Origin: Sphingobacteriales bacterium
Lineage (GTDB): Bacteria; Bacteroidota; Bacteroidia; Chitinophagales; Chitinophagaceae
Length of the DNA: 64,000 nt
Direction of reading: 5' to 3'
NCBI GenBank assembly: GCA_016708305.1
Contig: JADJGB010000008.1
Location: 2,108,001-2,172,000 of the forward strand
The notes under the pieces are model-generated. The model did not search any database, was not told the origin of the DNA, and saw only the letters and a list, made by a program, of their open reading frames with translations. Of this stretch, positions 31,310-41,406 are shown one piece after another. Made by a program: the position numbers and the translations under genes. Within the stretch, counting starts at the first letter, position 1. The number at the start of each line of letters is the position of its first letter.

Positions 31310-31614
31310 AGACATATAGTTTAGAAGATTTAACAGATAAATACATCGGACAAAAAGGAACAAAAATGCGTGACCAATTTGAAAGCGAACTCCGCCTTGA
31401 CCTTTTGGGACAAGCTATCAAACAGGCTCGACAAGAACGCAACTTGACACAAGAAGAATTGGGCGAACTTGTTGGTGTGAAAAAAGCACAGATTTCCAAG
31501 ATAGAGAATAGTACGACTGACGCAAGATTTACGACTGTTCTGAAAGTATTTAAAGCATTGGGAGCAAAAGTGAATTTTAATGTAGAACTAAACAGAAAGA
31601 AATTAGCGATTTGA
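31306..31614 (+). CDS. HigA-like XRE family antitoxin
   Basis: 102 residues with a Cro/C1 HTH (LGQAIKQARQERNLTQEELGELVGVKKAQISKIEN) and a C-terminal part FTTVLKVFKALGAKVNFNVEL. It should neutralise the upstream toxin and repress the operon through the inverted repeat in the promoter. A hairpin terminator follows 75 bp downstream. Confidence 0.88.
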   Translation: MKTYSLEDLTDKYIGQKGTKMRDQFESELRLDLLGQAIKQARQERNLTQEELGELVGVKKAQISKIENSTTDARFTTVLKVFKALGAKVNFNVELNRKKLAI

Positions 31615-31682
31615 CAAGAAGCACGACCGCACAAACATTAAGCGGATTGAAAAAGCCCCCAATAATCGAGCTTTAAAATAAA

Positions 31683-31958
31683 CTAAGAAAGCCCCGATCT
31701 TAAACGACCGGGGCTTTTGCAATCCGGTTCCTGAGCCTGCCGAAGGAACCTTTCTGCGACAGCGGCCAATGGTTGTATCTTCGTGTTGCTCTTAGGTGGT
31801 TTTCTGAGCGTTTTGATGACTGGAATGAAGATTCTTTGAAAGTGTTTCATCCGGAGTTTTAATAACATTACCCGCAATGACATAAAATCCCCTACACTAA
31901 AACTCCTCTTGTTTTCAGGCACTTTGTTCATTTTTGTATTTGTATTTTCGTTACTCAT
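31683..31958 (-). CDS. possible small gene after the IS91 transposase
   Basis: Its ATG overlaps the stop codon of the IS91 transposase (ATGAGTAA), so it could be translationally coupled. The product begins MSNENTNTKMNKVPENKRSF and is basic with no recognised domain. The last third is a translated REP-like palindrome, so the gene is either shorter than drawn or spurious. Confidence 0.3.
   Translation of the reverse strand: MSNENTNTKMNKVPENKRSFSVGDFMSLRVMLLKLRMKHFQRIFIPVIKTLRKPPKSNTKIQPLAAVAERFLRQAQEPDCKSPGRLRSGLS
31689..31716 (+). terminator. terminator of the toxin-antitoxin operon
   Basis: Stem AAGCCCCGATC/GACCGGGGCTT (one mismatch) with a short loop, followed by TTTT on the plus strand. 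Confidence 0.75.
31726..31750. repeat. REP-like palindrome
   Basis: GGTTCCT and AGGAACC enclose GAGCCTGCCGA. This GGTTCC..GAGCC..GGAACC palindrome is a common scattered intergenic repeat type. It lies inside the weak small frame at 31683-31958, which argues against that frame being coding at its 3' end. Confidence 0.5.
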
Positions 31959-33247
31959 CAACCCTCATTTTTTTAATCCTTGGCGAGCCTCGGTTGCGCA
32001 GTTCGTTAATATCTACCAAACTGCCATTATGATACATCAGGGTGCGTACTAATTGCAGTTTCCCCTTGCCGCATACCGGGCATACCGTTACGTCTTTCCC
32101 CGTCTGTAGCTGCAGTCTTACGGTGGCGGGTATGGCTACCCGGGGCATGGGCTTAGGCAGTTGTAATTGTTTGCACACCTCAGCTATCCGCTTCATCTTA
32201 TCCTTGCTGTGCAAATAACCCGCATGGCGGATTTTTACAAAACCCTTGGGCAGAATATGCTGCTCAAAACGTCTTAAAAACTCGGCATGGCCAAGGGTCA
32301 TTACTTTCTGCTTGTTGTCCTGCCCGACTTTGTCATTCAGGCGGGCATCCTGATAATCTTTGTACCGAAAACTGATATTCTTGTCATCTATTTTTATAAT
32401 ACGATGTGCAGTGATGGCTACCTTATGGGTATATCTTCCCAGGTAATCCACTATCTGTGCCGGGCCGCCAAAAGGCGCTTTAGCATATACGTTCCATTTC
32501 TTTTTGCCTGCGATGGAAACTATAATTTCCAGTGCTTCCTTGTCTTCATATTTCAACTCACCTGTGGCAATATATTTTCTCAGATGCGACATAAAATATC
32601 CTTTGTACATTTTTTCCATTGCCCTGCGGGGAAATAAAAACTTTCCGTTGCTACGCTTTTCTTTGATCCACCTCACCCCCGACCCCTCTCCTGCAAGAGA
32701 GGGGAGAATACCACCACCGCTTACAATGCAATGTACGTGCGGGTGAAAGTTGAGGTCTTGCCCATTGGTATGCAAGATGCTTACAATACCCGGTACGGCG
32801 CCGATATACCTGTCATCTTTGGCCAGCGTAAGCAGCGTGTGCTGCGCCGATTTGAACAATAACCCAAACATCCGTTTTCTATTGCCCATGCAAAGTGATC
32901 TTAACGCCTGTGGTAAAGTAAACACTATATGAAAATAAGTAGTGGGCAATAGCTCTCCCATGCGGTCTTCGATCCCCGCCTGAATGACCAGTCGGGCAGG
33001 CATTGTTCCCGCTAGTGCCACCACAGTTTGGGCAATGCCGGTTGCCACAGCTATGATACTGATAATGTACATGGCTGCAACCCTCGTTGCTGCAACGATA
33101 CTGATGCACCCCAATGCCTGATGTATGGCAGCGGCTTAGTTTACTCAACACAGCCTGGCTGTAGCTATTAAAGGTTTTAACTTCCGGATGGGCAAAGATT
33201 TTGCTTTGCAACAGCTGCCGGATTTCAACGAGTGGCTGCTGTTCCAT
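31951..33247 (-). pseudogene. IS91 family (HUH/Y2) transposase, frameshifted
   Basis: Rolling-circle transposase. It has an N-terminal zinc ribbon (CSNEGCSHVHYQYHSCGNRHCPNC), the HUH motif FHPHVHC, and two tyrosines in VDYLGRYTHKVAITAHRI; the C-terminal zinc-ribbon-like CPVCGKGKLQ remains. The frame breaks near 33010, just after HCPNCGG. An in-frame insert encoding LPSLAGEGSGV around 32680-32715 comes from a palindromic repeat (CCCCTCTC/GAGAGGGG). The start overlaps the stop of the upstream recombinase by 23 bp. Confidence 0.85.
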
Positions 33248-34130
33248 ACACCACTGTCTCCAAAGGTGATTGTATGCCTGCCTGCGTATGTTGCTGCAAG
33301 TGAAGATATACCATGGTGGTTTCTATTTTACTATGTCCCAGCAGGGTTTTGATGACATGGATATTGTTGCCGCAGTTGAGCATGTGCGTGGCGAAACTGT
33401 GGCGCAGCGTATGTGCCGTAAAGGGCTTGTCTTTATACCCTGCTTTGGCCTTGGCGCTGTTTACAATCACTTGTGTGCTTCGCAGATGTAATGCCCGTTT
33501 GGTTTGTTTGCCGGTGAACAGAAACTCTTTGGGGCGGCCTTCTTCTATATACAGTTCTCGGAGTTTTAATAGCAGATGCTCAGGCAGCAGTGTGTAGCGG
33601 TCTTTGCCGCCTTTGCCCTGATATACTTTGATGCGCTTGTTATCGCTCTCAATATCTTTTATCCGAAGATTACTTACTTCGCTGATGCGCAGCCCGCAAC
33701 CATAAAGCAATCCTATCACACAGTATTCTTTTAGGGTTAATGGCGCTGCAAACAGCCTGACCACTTCGTCTTCACTCATAATATTGGGAAGTATAAACTG
33801 CTTGCGCGGATACAGATTGGAGGGTACAATTTACGCCGAAGGCATTGCCCTTTTGAAAAAGAAACTGCAGGTCTGTGCCACACTGCGGCCTTTAGCCCTG
33901 CCTATTTTATGCACTTCTTTGATGTACTGCAGATACTGCTCAATATCTGCCTGGCGGATGTCTGCCACCGTTTTGTGGTTGTAGTACTTGAACAGAAACT
34001 TCATCTCCTGGCTGTAGTTACGAATCGTACCTTTCCCGTATTCTTTCACCGTTAAAGTCTGATGTAGTTTTTGCAACCATTCTACTGCATCTGTCCTGAG
34101 TTCTTTCACAGAAATTTCATTACCTTTCAT
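33225..34130 (-). pseudogene. XerD-like tyrosine recombinase of the IS91 element, frameshifted
   Basis: Tyrosine recombinase of about 300 residues: a SAM-like N-terminal domain (LTVKEYGKGTIRNYSQEMKFLF) and a catalytic part with GCGLRISEV (first Arg), HTLRHSFATHML, LLGHS and a tyrosine in TTMVYLHL. The frame is lost near 33830-33850 and regained before 33779, so at least two length changes lie between. It pairs with the overlapping Y2 transposase, as in many Bacteroidota IS91 elements. I place the start at MKGNEISVKEL. Confidence 0.82.
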
Positions 34131-34530
34131 TTTTATTATATATTTGATGAAAAGTAAAGATGATAAACATTCGCGGAGAACAGACTCAGCGTAGGTGTTG
34201 CTTGAACAAGGTATTGCCAAAAGCGGGGCTCGACATTGGAGCAATCAGCATCAGTAATTCTATTGTGCTGTGGTTCGGGGCTTAACGAATAAAGCCCAGT
34301 TTTAGTTCTTAATATTTAACTTTATCAAAAAGCCAGGCAGCGGTTCCGGTCGGACGAATATAAATTCCGCCACTACGCCAAGCCCCAAAACGTTAGCACT
34401 CACTCATTCCCCATTTTTCCGCAAGAAAATAAATTCTCGTGCTAACGGACGTAAAAGCGAGTAAAACAATCCTTAATTTTATCACGGCTCATTGCAAGAC
34501 CCTTTTAGGCATTGGTGCATCATAGCCCGT
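34131..34530. other. intergenic between IS91 and IS110 modules
   Basis: No gene recognised. It contains a hairpin GGGCTT/AAGCCC near 34285 and an inverted repeat CGTTAGCAC/GTGCTAACG with a ~45-nt loop near 34389-34447. It probably includes the left boundary of the IS110 element, which I cannot place exactly. Confidence 0.4.
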
Positions 34531-34539
34531 GCGTCATTC

Positions 34540-34630
34540 TGGTTGGAATGTAAAAGCTCCGATTCTCGGTCGGAGCTTGGTGATAAATTCAGTGGTGGTC
34601 CGCCTTTGGCGGAACCCCGTTCAGAATAAT
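34540..34630 (+). ncRNA. candidate IS110 bridge RNA (structured leader)
   Basis: Non-coding, strongly structured DNA just upstream of an IS110 transposase. It has a perfect 9-bp stem AAGCTCCGA/TCGGAGCTT (34554-34578) and a 6-bp stem TCCGCC-TTT-GGCGGA (34599-34613), preceded by a weaker CATTC/GAATG hairpin. IS110 elements of the IS110 subgroup are known to encode a target-guiding bridge RNA in this left-end position. The boundaries and guide loops are not resolved, so the assignment is by position and structure only. Confidence 0.45.
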
Positions 34631-34694
34631 TTACAGTACAAATATACATTCTCTTTGAGCCATTTTTTTAATCATTAAAAAGAAAAATGTAAAA

Positions 34695-35784
34695 ATGAAT
34701 TATCAATCCACATTGTGCGTGTATTGATATTGGCAGCCGTAACCACTTCGTGGCCGTAGGACAAGAACTCTCGGATGTAAAAGAATTTGGTGTGTATGCA
34801 GATGATTTGACAGACATTTGTCTGCATCTGAAAGAATGCGAAGTTACCTTCGTAGCAATGGAAAGCACAGGAAATTATTGGCAAAACCTGTATGTGGAAC
34901 TTATCAAACACGGCATTGAAGTTACCCTTGCCGCAGAAGCATCGCACAAAATGCAGAAGTACTTGAAAATACTCAACTTCCGCTTAGACGTAGTGGTCAA
35001 TGATATTTGCGGACTTACCGGAATGGCAATTATTTCGGACATCTGCAAAGGCAACCTCGATCCCGAAAAACTCTCCGAACACCGTCATGGAAATTGCAGA
35101 AAATCAAAGGAGGAGATAGCCAAAGCAGTGAAAGGAAACAAGCGTGAAGATTATCGTGTCGGACTAAAACAAGAACTGGGATCCTATCAGTTTTATCAAA
35201 AGAAAATTGCTGAATGTGATAAGCAAATCGGTATGTTCTTAAAAACACAAATCAACACCGACCCCGATAAGAAAAAACTCAAAACATCTGACAAAACACA
35301 TAAAAGAATCAACAAAAATGCACTCAAAGGAATAGACCTCAATCAAGCATCTTATCAATATTTTGGCGGTGTGGATTTAATGAGCATCGAAGGAATGAGC
35401 CACGCAACCATTCTGAGTATCATCAGCGAAATAGGTCCAGAAGGCTTCCATAAGTTTGAAACTGCAAAACACTTTACAAGTTGGTTACGCCTTGCTCCAA
35501 ACAACAAAGTCAGTGGCGGAAAACTACTTAGTTCAAAAACTCCGAAAGGCAGTAACAGACTAAAAATTGCATTACGAAATGCGGCCAATGCCATCGGAAA
35601 TTTAAAAGATACACACCTATCCAACTTCTTCAACAGGGTTTGTTACCGAAAAGGCAGAACAGTAGCCGTGAGTGCAACCGCCCGTAAACTTGCCGTAATA
35701 CTTTGGAATATGGTTGTAAAACAAGTCCCTTACAAACCACCAACCGAGTACCTGTTCCTTGATGAAAAAGAAAACTCGGTTTAG
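34695..35784 (+). pseudogene. IS110 family transposase (5' frame break)
   Basis: DEDD-type recombinase of IS110. The RuvC-like N-terminal half reads CIDIGSRNHFVAVGQ, MESTGNYWQNLYVEL and the VND region; the C-terminal Tnp_20-like half reads LMSIEGMSHATILSIISEIG and FTSWLRLAPNNKVSGGK, with a catalytic Ser likely near SNRLKIALRNAAN. The frame from ATG 34695 (MNYQSTLCV) is broken near 34718, then runs clean from CIDIG to the stop. Two missing bases there would give CVGIDIGSRN, the usual start. Otherwise full length, about 360 residues. Confidence 0.85.
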
Positions 35785-35922
35785 TGAAACGCATTAGAAA
35801 ACAAATTGATAAATTTGCACTGACTAATGAAGATTTAGGATTGGTAACTGATTGACTATGAACGATAATGAAGAACGTTAGTCAGAAGGCTAAAACACAA
35901 CTCAACAAACAATGTAAACTGA

Positions 35923-37002
35923 ATGAATAAAATAAGAAAACTTTATCAATGGACAACTTCCATTCCACTTTTAGCTTGTATTCTGTATTTTTCTGGTCTT
36001 TTGGACGACAATCTTGTTTTACAGATAGTAGCTGGAATACTGTTGATATTCTGCGTAATGTCGGCAGTACATCATTCTGAAATTATTGCCCATCGTGTGG
36101 GAGAACCTTATGGTACCATTATTTTAGCCGTTTCAATAACAATAATTGAAGTTGCCATTATCGTTTCTCTAATGACTACAGGAGGCAAAGAATACGCGGC
36201 TTTTGCCCGGGATACAGTTTATGCAGCAGTTATGCTTATACTCAACGGCATTGTTGGACTTAGTTTGTTTATCGGTGGGCGAAAATTCCATACACAAACC
36301 TTCTCGCCACATTCCGTGAAAATTGCTCTGGTTTCACTCGTATCTATTTTAGCATTCACTATGATTTTGCCAACATTTACCAATAGTCAGGCAGGACCAT
36401 ATTATACAGAAACGCAATTACTTTTTGAAATCTTCGCTTGTTTGGCAATTTACACAGCATTTTTATCTGCTCAAACTGTAAGACACAGGGAATACTTTAT
36501 TTCTGATGTCACTCAAAATAATGAACACAATGTAAATCCAGTATCAAATATTTCTCTAATTGTAAGTTTAGTATTTCTTTTAATCAGCCTGACAATCGTA
36601 GTATTACTGGCAAAATCTCTCTCTCATCCGATTGAACATTTAATAGTCAGCCAGGGATTACCCAAAAGTTTAGTTGGTATCATTATCGCTGCAATTATTT
36701 TATTGCCCGAAGGTATCGCAGCCGTAAGTGCAGCAAGAAATAACCGATTGCAAACCAGTCTTAATTTATCCTTAGGGTCAGCATTAGCCAGTATTGGCTT
36801 GACAATCCCTGCCGTTTCTGTTGCAAGTTATATTTATGACTTCCCACTTATTTTAGGACTTGATGTATTATCCATCATATTGTTAGTGATATCAATATTT
36901 ACCGTAATGCTTTCACTTATTGGTGGACGAAGTAATTCAGTGTACGGTGTAGTATTATTAGTTAACCTTGTTGCCTATGTTTTTTTAACAATCAATCCTT
37001 AA
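35923..37002 (+). CDS. ChaA-like cation/proton exchanger
   Basis: Integral membrane protein of the Ca2+:cation antiporter superfamily, 359 residues, about ten to eleven helices, intact. Each half carries the conserved acidic repeat: GEPYGTIILAVSITIIEVAIIVSLM in the first, and LPEGIAAVSAARNNRLQTSLNLSLGSALASIGLTIPAV in the second. It probably exports Ca2+, Na+ or K+ against protons. It is the only clearly intact non-transposon gene between the IS110 and IS91 remnants, so it may be cargo or an ancestral island gene. Confidence 0.87.
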   Translation: MNKIRKLYQWTTSIPLLACILYFSGLLDDNLVLQIVAGILLIFCVMSAVHHSEIIAHRVGEPYGTIILAVSITIIEVAIIVSLMTTGGKEYAAFARDTVYAAVMLILNGIVGLSLFIGGRKFHTQTFSPHSVKIALVSLVSILAFTMILPTFTNSQAGPYYTETQLLFEIFACLAIYTAFLSAQTVRHREYFISDVTQNNEHNVNPVSNISLIVSLVFLLISLTIVVLLAKSLSHPIEHLIVSQGLPKSLVGIIIAAIILLPEGIAAVSAARNNRLQTSLNLSLGSALASIGLTIPAVSVASYIYDFPLILGLDVLSIILLVISIFTVMLSLIGGRSNSVYGVVLLVNLVAYVFLTINP

Positions 37003-37305
37003 TTTTTGATTATAATGAAAAGAAGCACAGCTTGTAATAACTAAGGATTTGTTTTGCCCAACGGGCAAGAAATGAAACCTTTGTTGAACGAAACCTGTAC
37101 TGTGTGCGTTGCTTATGGAGTTGTCGTAAAGTAATTGTAGGTTATGGAGACAGGCAAGGCACCTGTTTTTTCTTAGTGAAGGTTAAAACCTTTTGGTGGC
37201 GGTTGTTTCAGGGTTCGTTTCTTTAAATATGGCGCACAACTTCCCCTACCCATTACCCTATGCAACAGGCGCAAATTGGTTTTCCAATATATATTTTTTG
37301 GGCGG
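37003..37305. other. intergenic stretch, nothing coding
   Basis: It contains a small hairpin TTGCCC-AAC-GGGCAA at 37054-37068 that could terminate the exchanger gene only weakly. The rest shows no gene or RNA; its right part is probably the end of the IS91 remnant. Confidence 0.4.
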
Positions 37306-37706
37306 TCAGCGTTTCCCAAAAACGTCGATGGATATCAATGTGCCAGTCTTACAGCAGGGGCATTTTCTCAGCAGTGTTTTCGCCTTCAATTCAGGACGTT
37401 TTATGTTCAGTTGCATTTGCAAAGTCCGTAATTTTCCCCGCTTCCAATTGCTGCTTAAGATGCCGTAGTGCCGAATGCGCACAAATCGGCTTGGGAGGAT
37501 ATGCATCGAAAATCTTCTGACAAATTCCTCATTGCTAAGCGTCATCGTTTTGGACTTACTATCATTTCGGTAATCTTTATAGCTGAATGTCGTTTCCTTA
37601 TCCGTAACGCCCGTTATCCGATGATTGCTAATGATGCGTGTATATGTTCGAGAAATTGGTCATTCCATCCTGCCATTTTTCGTTTTCTTTTCATACTTGC
37701 TTTAGT
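37306..37706 (-). pseudogene. IS91 family transposase, C-terminal remnant
   Basis: Continuous frame reading SRTYTRIISNHRITGV..., FSYKDYRNDSKSKTMTLSNEEFVRRFSMHILPSRFVRIRHYG and the terminal zinc-ribbon-like CPCCKTGTLISI. This matches the last ~130 residues of IS91 transposases, but it is a different member from the one at 31951-33247. The upstream part was removed where the IS1634 remnant begins. Confidence 0.8.
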
Positions 37707-37735
37707 TGAAGTATCTGCCTTAACCCACATTGCAG

Positions 37736-39632
37736 TTAATTTGGCTCTAATTGAGTATTAGAAGAGGGGCTATCGTTATTTTTGAGTGGCGGTTTGTGTA
37801 CTACAAATTTGATTTGTTTGTAAGGTTTAGATTTGGGGTTCCTCAGGGCTTCATGGATTTTTTTGAGATCGTCGGTTGGTTCAGTACACCTTTTTATTTG
37901 GATGATTTTGTCATAGCTGTTTTGAGCCGTTGTTAATACGGATTTTTGCGTTGAGGCTTTTCTCCTTATTTCTTTCCAGTCATCATGTATTCCGGATTGT
38001 TTTAGCTGGTGCCTGATGGTATTAACTATCCAATAAGCCAGTAAACCCAAATGTAAATGCGCCATGGATGATTCATCTCTTTTATGGTAGATGGGTCGCA
38101 GGTCTAAATCTGTTTTTAATACTCTAAAGGTGGACTTAATCTCGCGGATCGTGTTGTATATCATCCATTCCAAGGCTTCGTCCGTGTCTTTTATATTTGT
38201 TCTTAAAAAATAAACTCCCAGCTTGTTATTGGCTTGTTCTGCTTTTACCAAATCCTTTTGCCAGTGTAAATCTTTTACCGTTTGGGTGGTCGTGTCAACA
38301 TCAAGATGGATAATATAGAGATGATGAACAGACGGGTATTTTTGCTTTGCCCTGCCTATTCTTTGTTGCACTTTGTCCGTCTTCTTTACACCTCTTGCTT
38401 TACTTAGGCTTTGTTTTATCAAATGAAGTTTTTCTTCAAATCCTTGTTCTAATCTGTTTTTGATGCCCTGCTCTTTGATACTTTTGGCCGGACTCTCCAC
38501 CTTTAAAAAGCTATCGGTATATTTTTCACTTTGTACTACTGTCAGCCTTATTATCTTTTTTGATTTGGTAACTAAATAAGTCTCTTTTTCCGGCTTAACA
38601 GCTTGGTAGTCTTTTATTTTTTTTCTTCTCACTACTACATATTGATACCCTTTTGCGGTTAAGATGGTCAGGTTCTTTTCAGTGGCTATTCCTGCATCCA
38701 TTACCACTATGGGTTTTACTGCACTGGTAGCGGTTGATAGCTTTTCGAGCAGTGTGCTGATATCTGAAGTGTCGGAGTAATTGCCTTCGTGTATGGCTGA
38801 ATATTTGATAAACCCTTCTATGTTTATTACCATTGCCAGCACTACCAACTTTGCATCGCTGCGCTTTTCTTTGCTCCTGCCGTATTTGGCTAATTTGCTT
38901 GTTCTTTTTGAGCCTTCAAAATAGGTGTTGGTAAGGTCGTACAGCATGATCCTGTCCCCGGAGGTCAAATAGTTCATTGGTTTTGGTAGATAAGTATTTT
39001 TCGATGGCTTCTTTATACTTGTATAAATCTAAAGCACTTTGATATAGCTTGTCTTTGGTAATGGCATCTCTATTATAACCGGTGATATCACATACGGCAG
39101 AATTGTCTTTTATCCATTTACTGCTGGCCAGTTCGGAGGCAGGATATACGGCTCGGCTAATGACTTGTGTCATGGCCAGTTGAATTTTTGCTGAGACCAG
39201 TTAAGTTGCTCAAATAGTTCGGTAAGTTTTAGCCGGTTCCATGTGTTGGCACATAACCCTGCCCGTTCCGTTCAGGCGGGCACTCGGTGCCTATTTCTCT
39301 TGCTTCCTTATGCTTTATGGTATCTGCTTTTACGAGCCGATGTTTTTGTTCCATCGCTTTTCGGTCGATGGTCTTGTTTTTTATCATCTCATTCCAAAAG
39401 CGATTAACCCACTCCGCTACTTTTGTGTCGGCTTCTTCAAAAAGGGTTAATTCATTTTTATATCTGGCATTGAGATGGCTTACCACTTTGTCTTTTTGTT
39501 CGTTGGTACCATCCGGCCAAAAGCCAATATTTAAAAGGGTCTTATGACAAACCCGGTCATACTCATTGCGGTAGCTTTCTACCAAACGGTAGTAAGGAGC
39601 TATATCCTTCATTAAGGGGTTGTGCCTAAATG
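37736..39632 (-). pseudogene. IS1634 family transposase (frame breaks, 5' truncated)
   Basis: IS4-like DDE transposase of the IS1634 family, in three frame segments: 39229-39632 (IAPYYRLVESYRNEYDRVCHKTLLNIG), 38916-39173 (AVYPASELASSKWIKDNSAVCDITGY) and 37736-38977 (LYDLTNTYFEGSKRT, MDAGIATEKNLTIL, YNTIREIKSTFRVLKTDLDLRPIYH). The last motif holds the catalytic Glu region. The start codon is missing at the junction with an IS630 remnant near 39632. Breaks lie near 39200 and 38950. Confidence 0.82.
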
Positions 39633-40189
39633 ATACAAAAAAACTTCGGCTGGTTCTAAAAAGTCCGGGGAATGACATTTGGTATGAAGACGAATGCCAT
39701 TTTCAACAGCATGGAACCCGTTGCAGGATGTGGGTGCCTCCGGAAGAAGAAGATCCGATAATACAACATGCGTCAACCAGAAAAAGTATGGCTTTGTTCG
39801 GAGCTGTATCAGCCGCTACGGGACAATTGGTTACAATGGATGCAGCCATATTTAATGCCGAAACCTTTTTATTGTTTTTAAAGAAAGTTTTGAGATCAAA
39901 AAAGAGAGGGAAGAAAACAATACTGATACTTGACAATGCAAGGTATCATCATGCAATAATGATACAGCCATGGTTAAATAAAAACAAAGGTAAAATCCAA
40001 TTGCTTTTCCTGCCGCCCTATAGCCCGGATTTAAACAACATAGAAAGGGTATGGAAAATGACAAGAAGAATTTGTACGCATAATAGATACTTTGCCACTA
40101 TTGATGAATTATTGCGGGTTGTTAAACAGCAAATGAAAATTTGGCGTAAGCCGAATGAAACATTAAGGAAGTTATGCTGCATTAATTAA
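39632..40189 (+). pseudogene. IS630 family transposase, DDE-domain remnant
   Basis: C-terminal two thirds of an IS630 transposase: WYEDECHFQQHGTRCRMWVPPEE, LFGAVSAATGQL, LILDNARYHHAIM and FLPPYSPDLNNIERVWKMTR, with the three acidic residues present. The N-terminal HTH half is missing and is replaced by the truncated IS1634 start. The junction lies around 39620-39640. Confidence 0.82.
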
Positions 40190-40207
40190 GACGCTATGTA
40201 TAATAAT

Positions 40208-40242
40208 TGTCTGAAATGCAGTATTGACAGATATTTCAGACA
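40208..40242. repeat. 10-bp inverted repeat downstream of the IS630 remnant
   Basis: TGTCTGAAAT at 40208-40217 and ATTTCAGACA at 40233-40242 form a perfect 10-bp stem with a 15-nt loop. It may be an IS end or a terminator-like hairpin between the IS630 and IS66 remnants. Confidence 0.45.
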
Positions 40243-40259
40243 GTATGGCAATAGTGGAA

Positions 40260-40607
40260 TTATTGGCAGGTAAACCTGATTTTTTGTCGCACCGTTTTTA
40301 AAATTACACCCTGCAAAATAAATTGTAATTGCTGTGCTGTGATGCAAAAATGATCGTTGTGGCTGGCGGGAGGTCTTTCAAAAGTTCCCTGCTCCAATCC
40401 TTTTTCATAGAGTGCAAAGCCATCGCTATCCCATTGCAGTAGTATTATTTTATTACCACGCCGGCCAATAAAAATGAATACGTCGCCACTCAGCACATTC
40501 TGTTGCATCTCGTTACGCACCAGGCCGCTCAACCCGTAGGCTCCCTTGCGAAAATCGGCAGTGCCGTTATAATAAAAGTAGCGACAAGCGGAGTTTAGAT
40601 GCAACAT
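40260..40607 (-). CDS. tnpB: IS66 accessory protein TnpB
   Basis: 115 residues of the IS66 Orf2 type: YYNGTADFRKGAYGLSGLVRNEM, DVFIFIGRRGNKIILLQWDSDGFALYEKGLEQGTF. It overlaps the end of tnpA by 13 bp. The large tnpC transposase that should follow downstream (below 40260) is absent, replaced by an IS630 remnant, so the element is a dead fragment. Confidence 0.88.
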   Translation of the reverse strand: MLHLNSACRYFYYNGTADFRKGAYGLSGLVRNEMQQNVLSGDVFIFIGRRGNKIILLQWDSDGFALYEKGLEQGTFERPPASHNDHFCITAQQLQFILQGVILKTVRQKIRFTCQ

Positions 40608-40891
40608 AGCAGCTCTTTTAAAACGGCTATATTAATACTGCCCAACTCAAGCCGCACACCATTGGGGTAGCAGATAGTTGCGGCACTGCCATGGGTGGCT
40701 ATCGGTGTCACCTGCGTGAAAGCGGGTGTGGTCGCTGCGTTAATAGGAAACCGTTTTTGCCAGTAATAATATTTGGATGCCGCAAGCCGGTGTTCTTTGC
40801 AATAAGATACAACCGTATGGCCGCTTGTGCGGCAGGCTTCAATGTGGGCGTGCATTATACCGGCACGGTCGGAGGTATTGTTAGTTTCCAT
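40595..40891 (-). CDS. tnpA: IS66 accessory protein TnpA
   Basis: 98 residues with the IS66 TnpA pattern: HIEACRTSGHTVVSYCKEHRLAASKYYYWQKRF (a helix-turn-helix of the Tnp_8 type) and the C-terminal YPNGVRLELGSINIAVLKELL. It is intact but belongs to a truncated IS66 element lacking TnpC. Confidence 0.85.
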   Translation of the reverse strand: METNNTSDRAGIMHAHIEACRTSGHTVVSYCKEHRLAASKYYYWQKRFPINAATTPAFTQVTPIATHGSAATICYPNGVRLELGSINIAVLKELLCCI

Positions 40892-40989
40892 CCGGCAAAA
40901 ATCAATAAACTATCTTAGTAAAGCAATACGGGGTTGGACGAAGGGATACCGATAAACTTGTACAAAACCAAATTTTTCAAGAAATCTCA

Positions 40990-41406
40990 TTATAATTGAA
41001 TCTCGTGATTCAAATGCCAATACGCCTTTTCAAGCTGCTCATCACGTTTCTCAATTTTATTGATAATTTGTAAAACTGGAGGAACTCCAATACCCTCATA
41101 ATTTACCCCATCTTTATAAATAAATTCTGCAGCAGGAGTATATACATTAATAAATTTGGCAGCAACAAAAGGACCACCATTGTATAACTGATTATTATAA
41201 TTAGCTGAAATAACTCCGGTAGCTACCAGGTGGTATCACCGATAATTTTGGTTTAAGGTAAGGTTTTTAAAGCCATAGCTGTAACTTCTGCCATACTGAT
41301 AGACCGGCCATCTGCCAATACAAAAATCGGTTTAGAAAAATCAACACCCCCTACTTGCGGCTTTTCTGTTGCATCTATCCACGGAGTATTTCGACTATTT
41401 TTAATT
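40990..41406 (-). pseudogene. S41 peptidase C-terminal fragment
   Basis: Remnant of a tail-specific (S41) protease: SKPIFVLADGRSISMAEVTAMALKTLP, then after a frame break near 41262 YTKIIGDTTWGATGVIS, GGPFVAAKFINVYT and NYEGIGVPPVLQIINKIEK. The Ser in SMAE is at the catalytic position. Only about the last 140 residues remain; a stop codon precedes the fragment at about 41407. It lies outside the integrative element, next to its tRNA-derived attachment site, so it was probably cut by earlier events. Confidence 0.7.

Noticed and set aside
34389..34447. Integron attC site from the CGTTAGCAC/GTGCTAACG inverted repeat
   Set aside because: The core sites do not match GTTRRRY/RYYYAAC and no integron integrase or cassette array is present.
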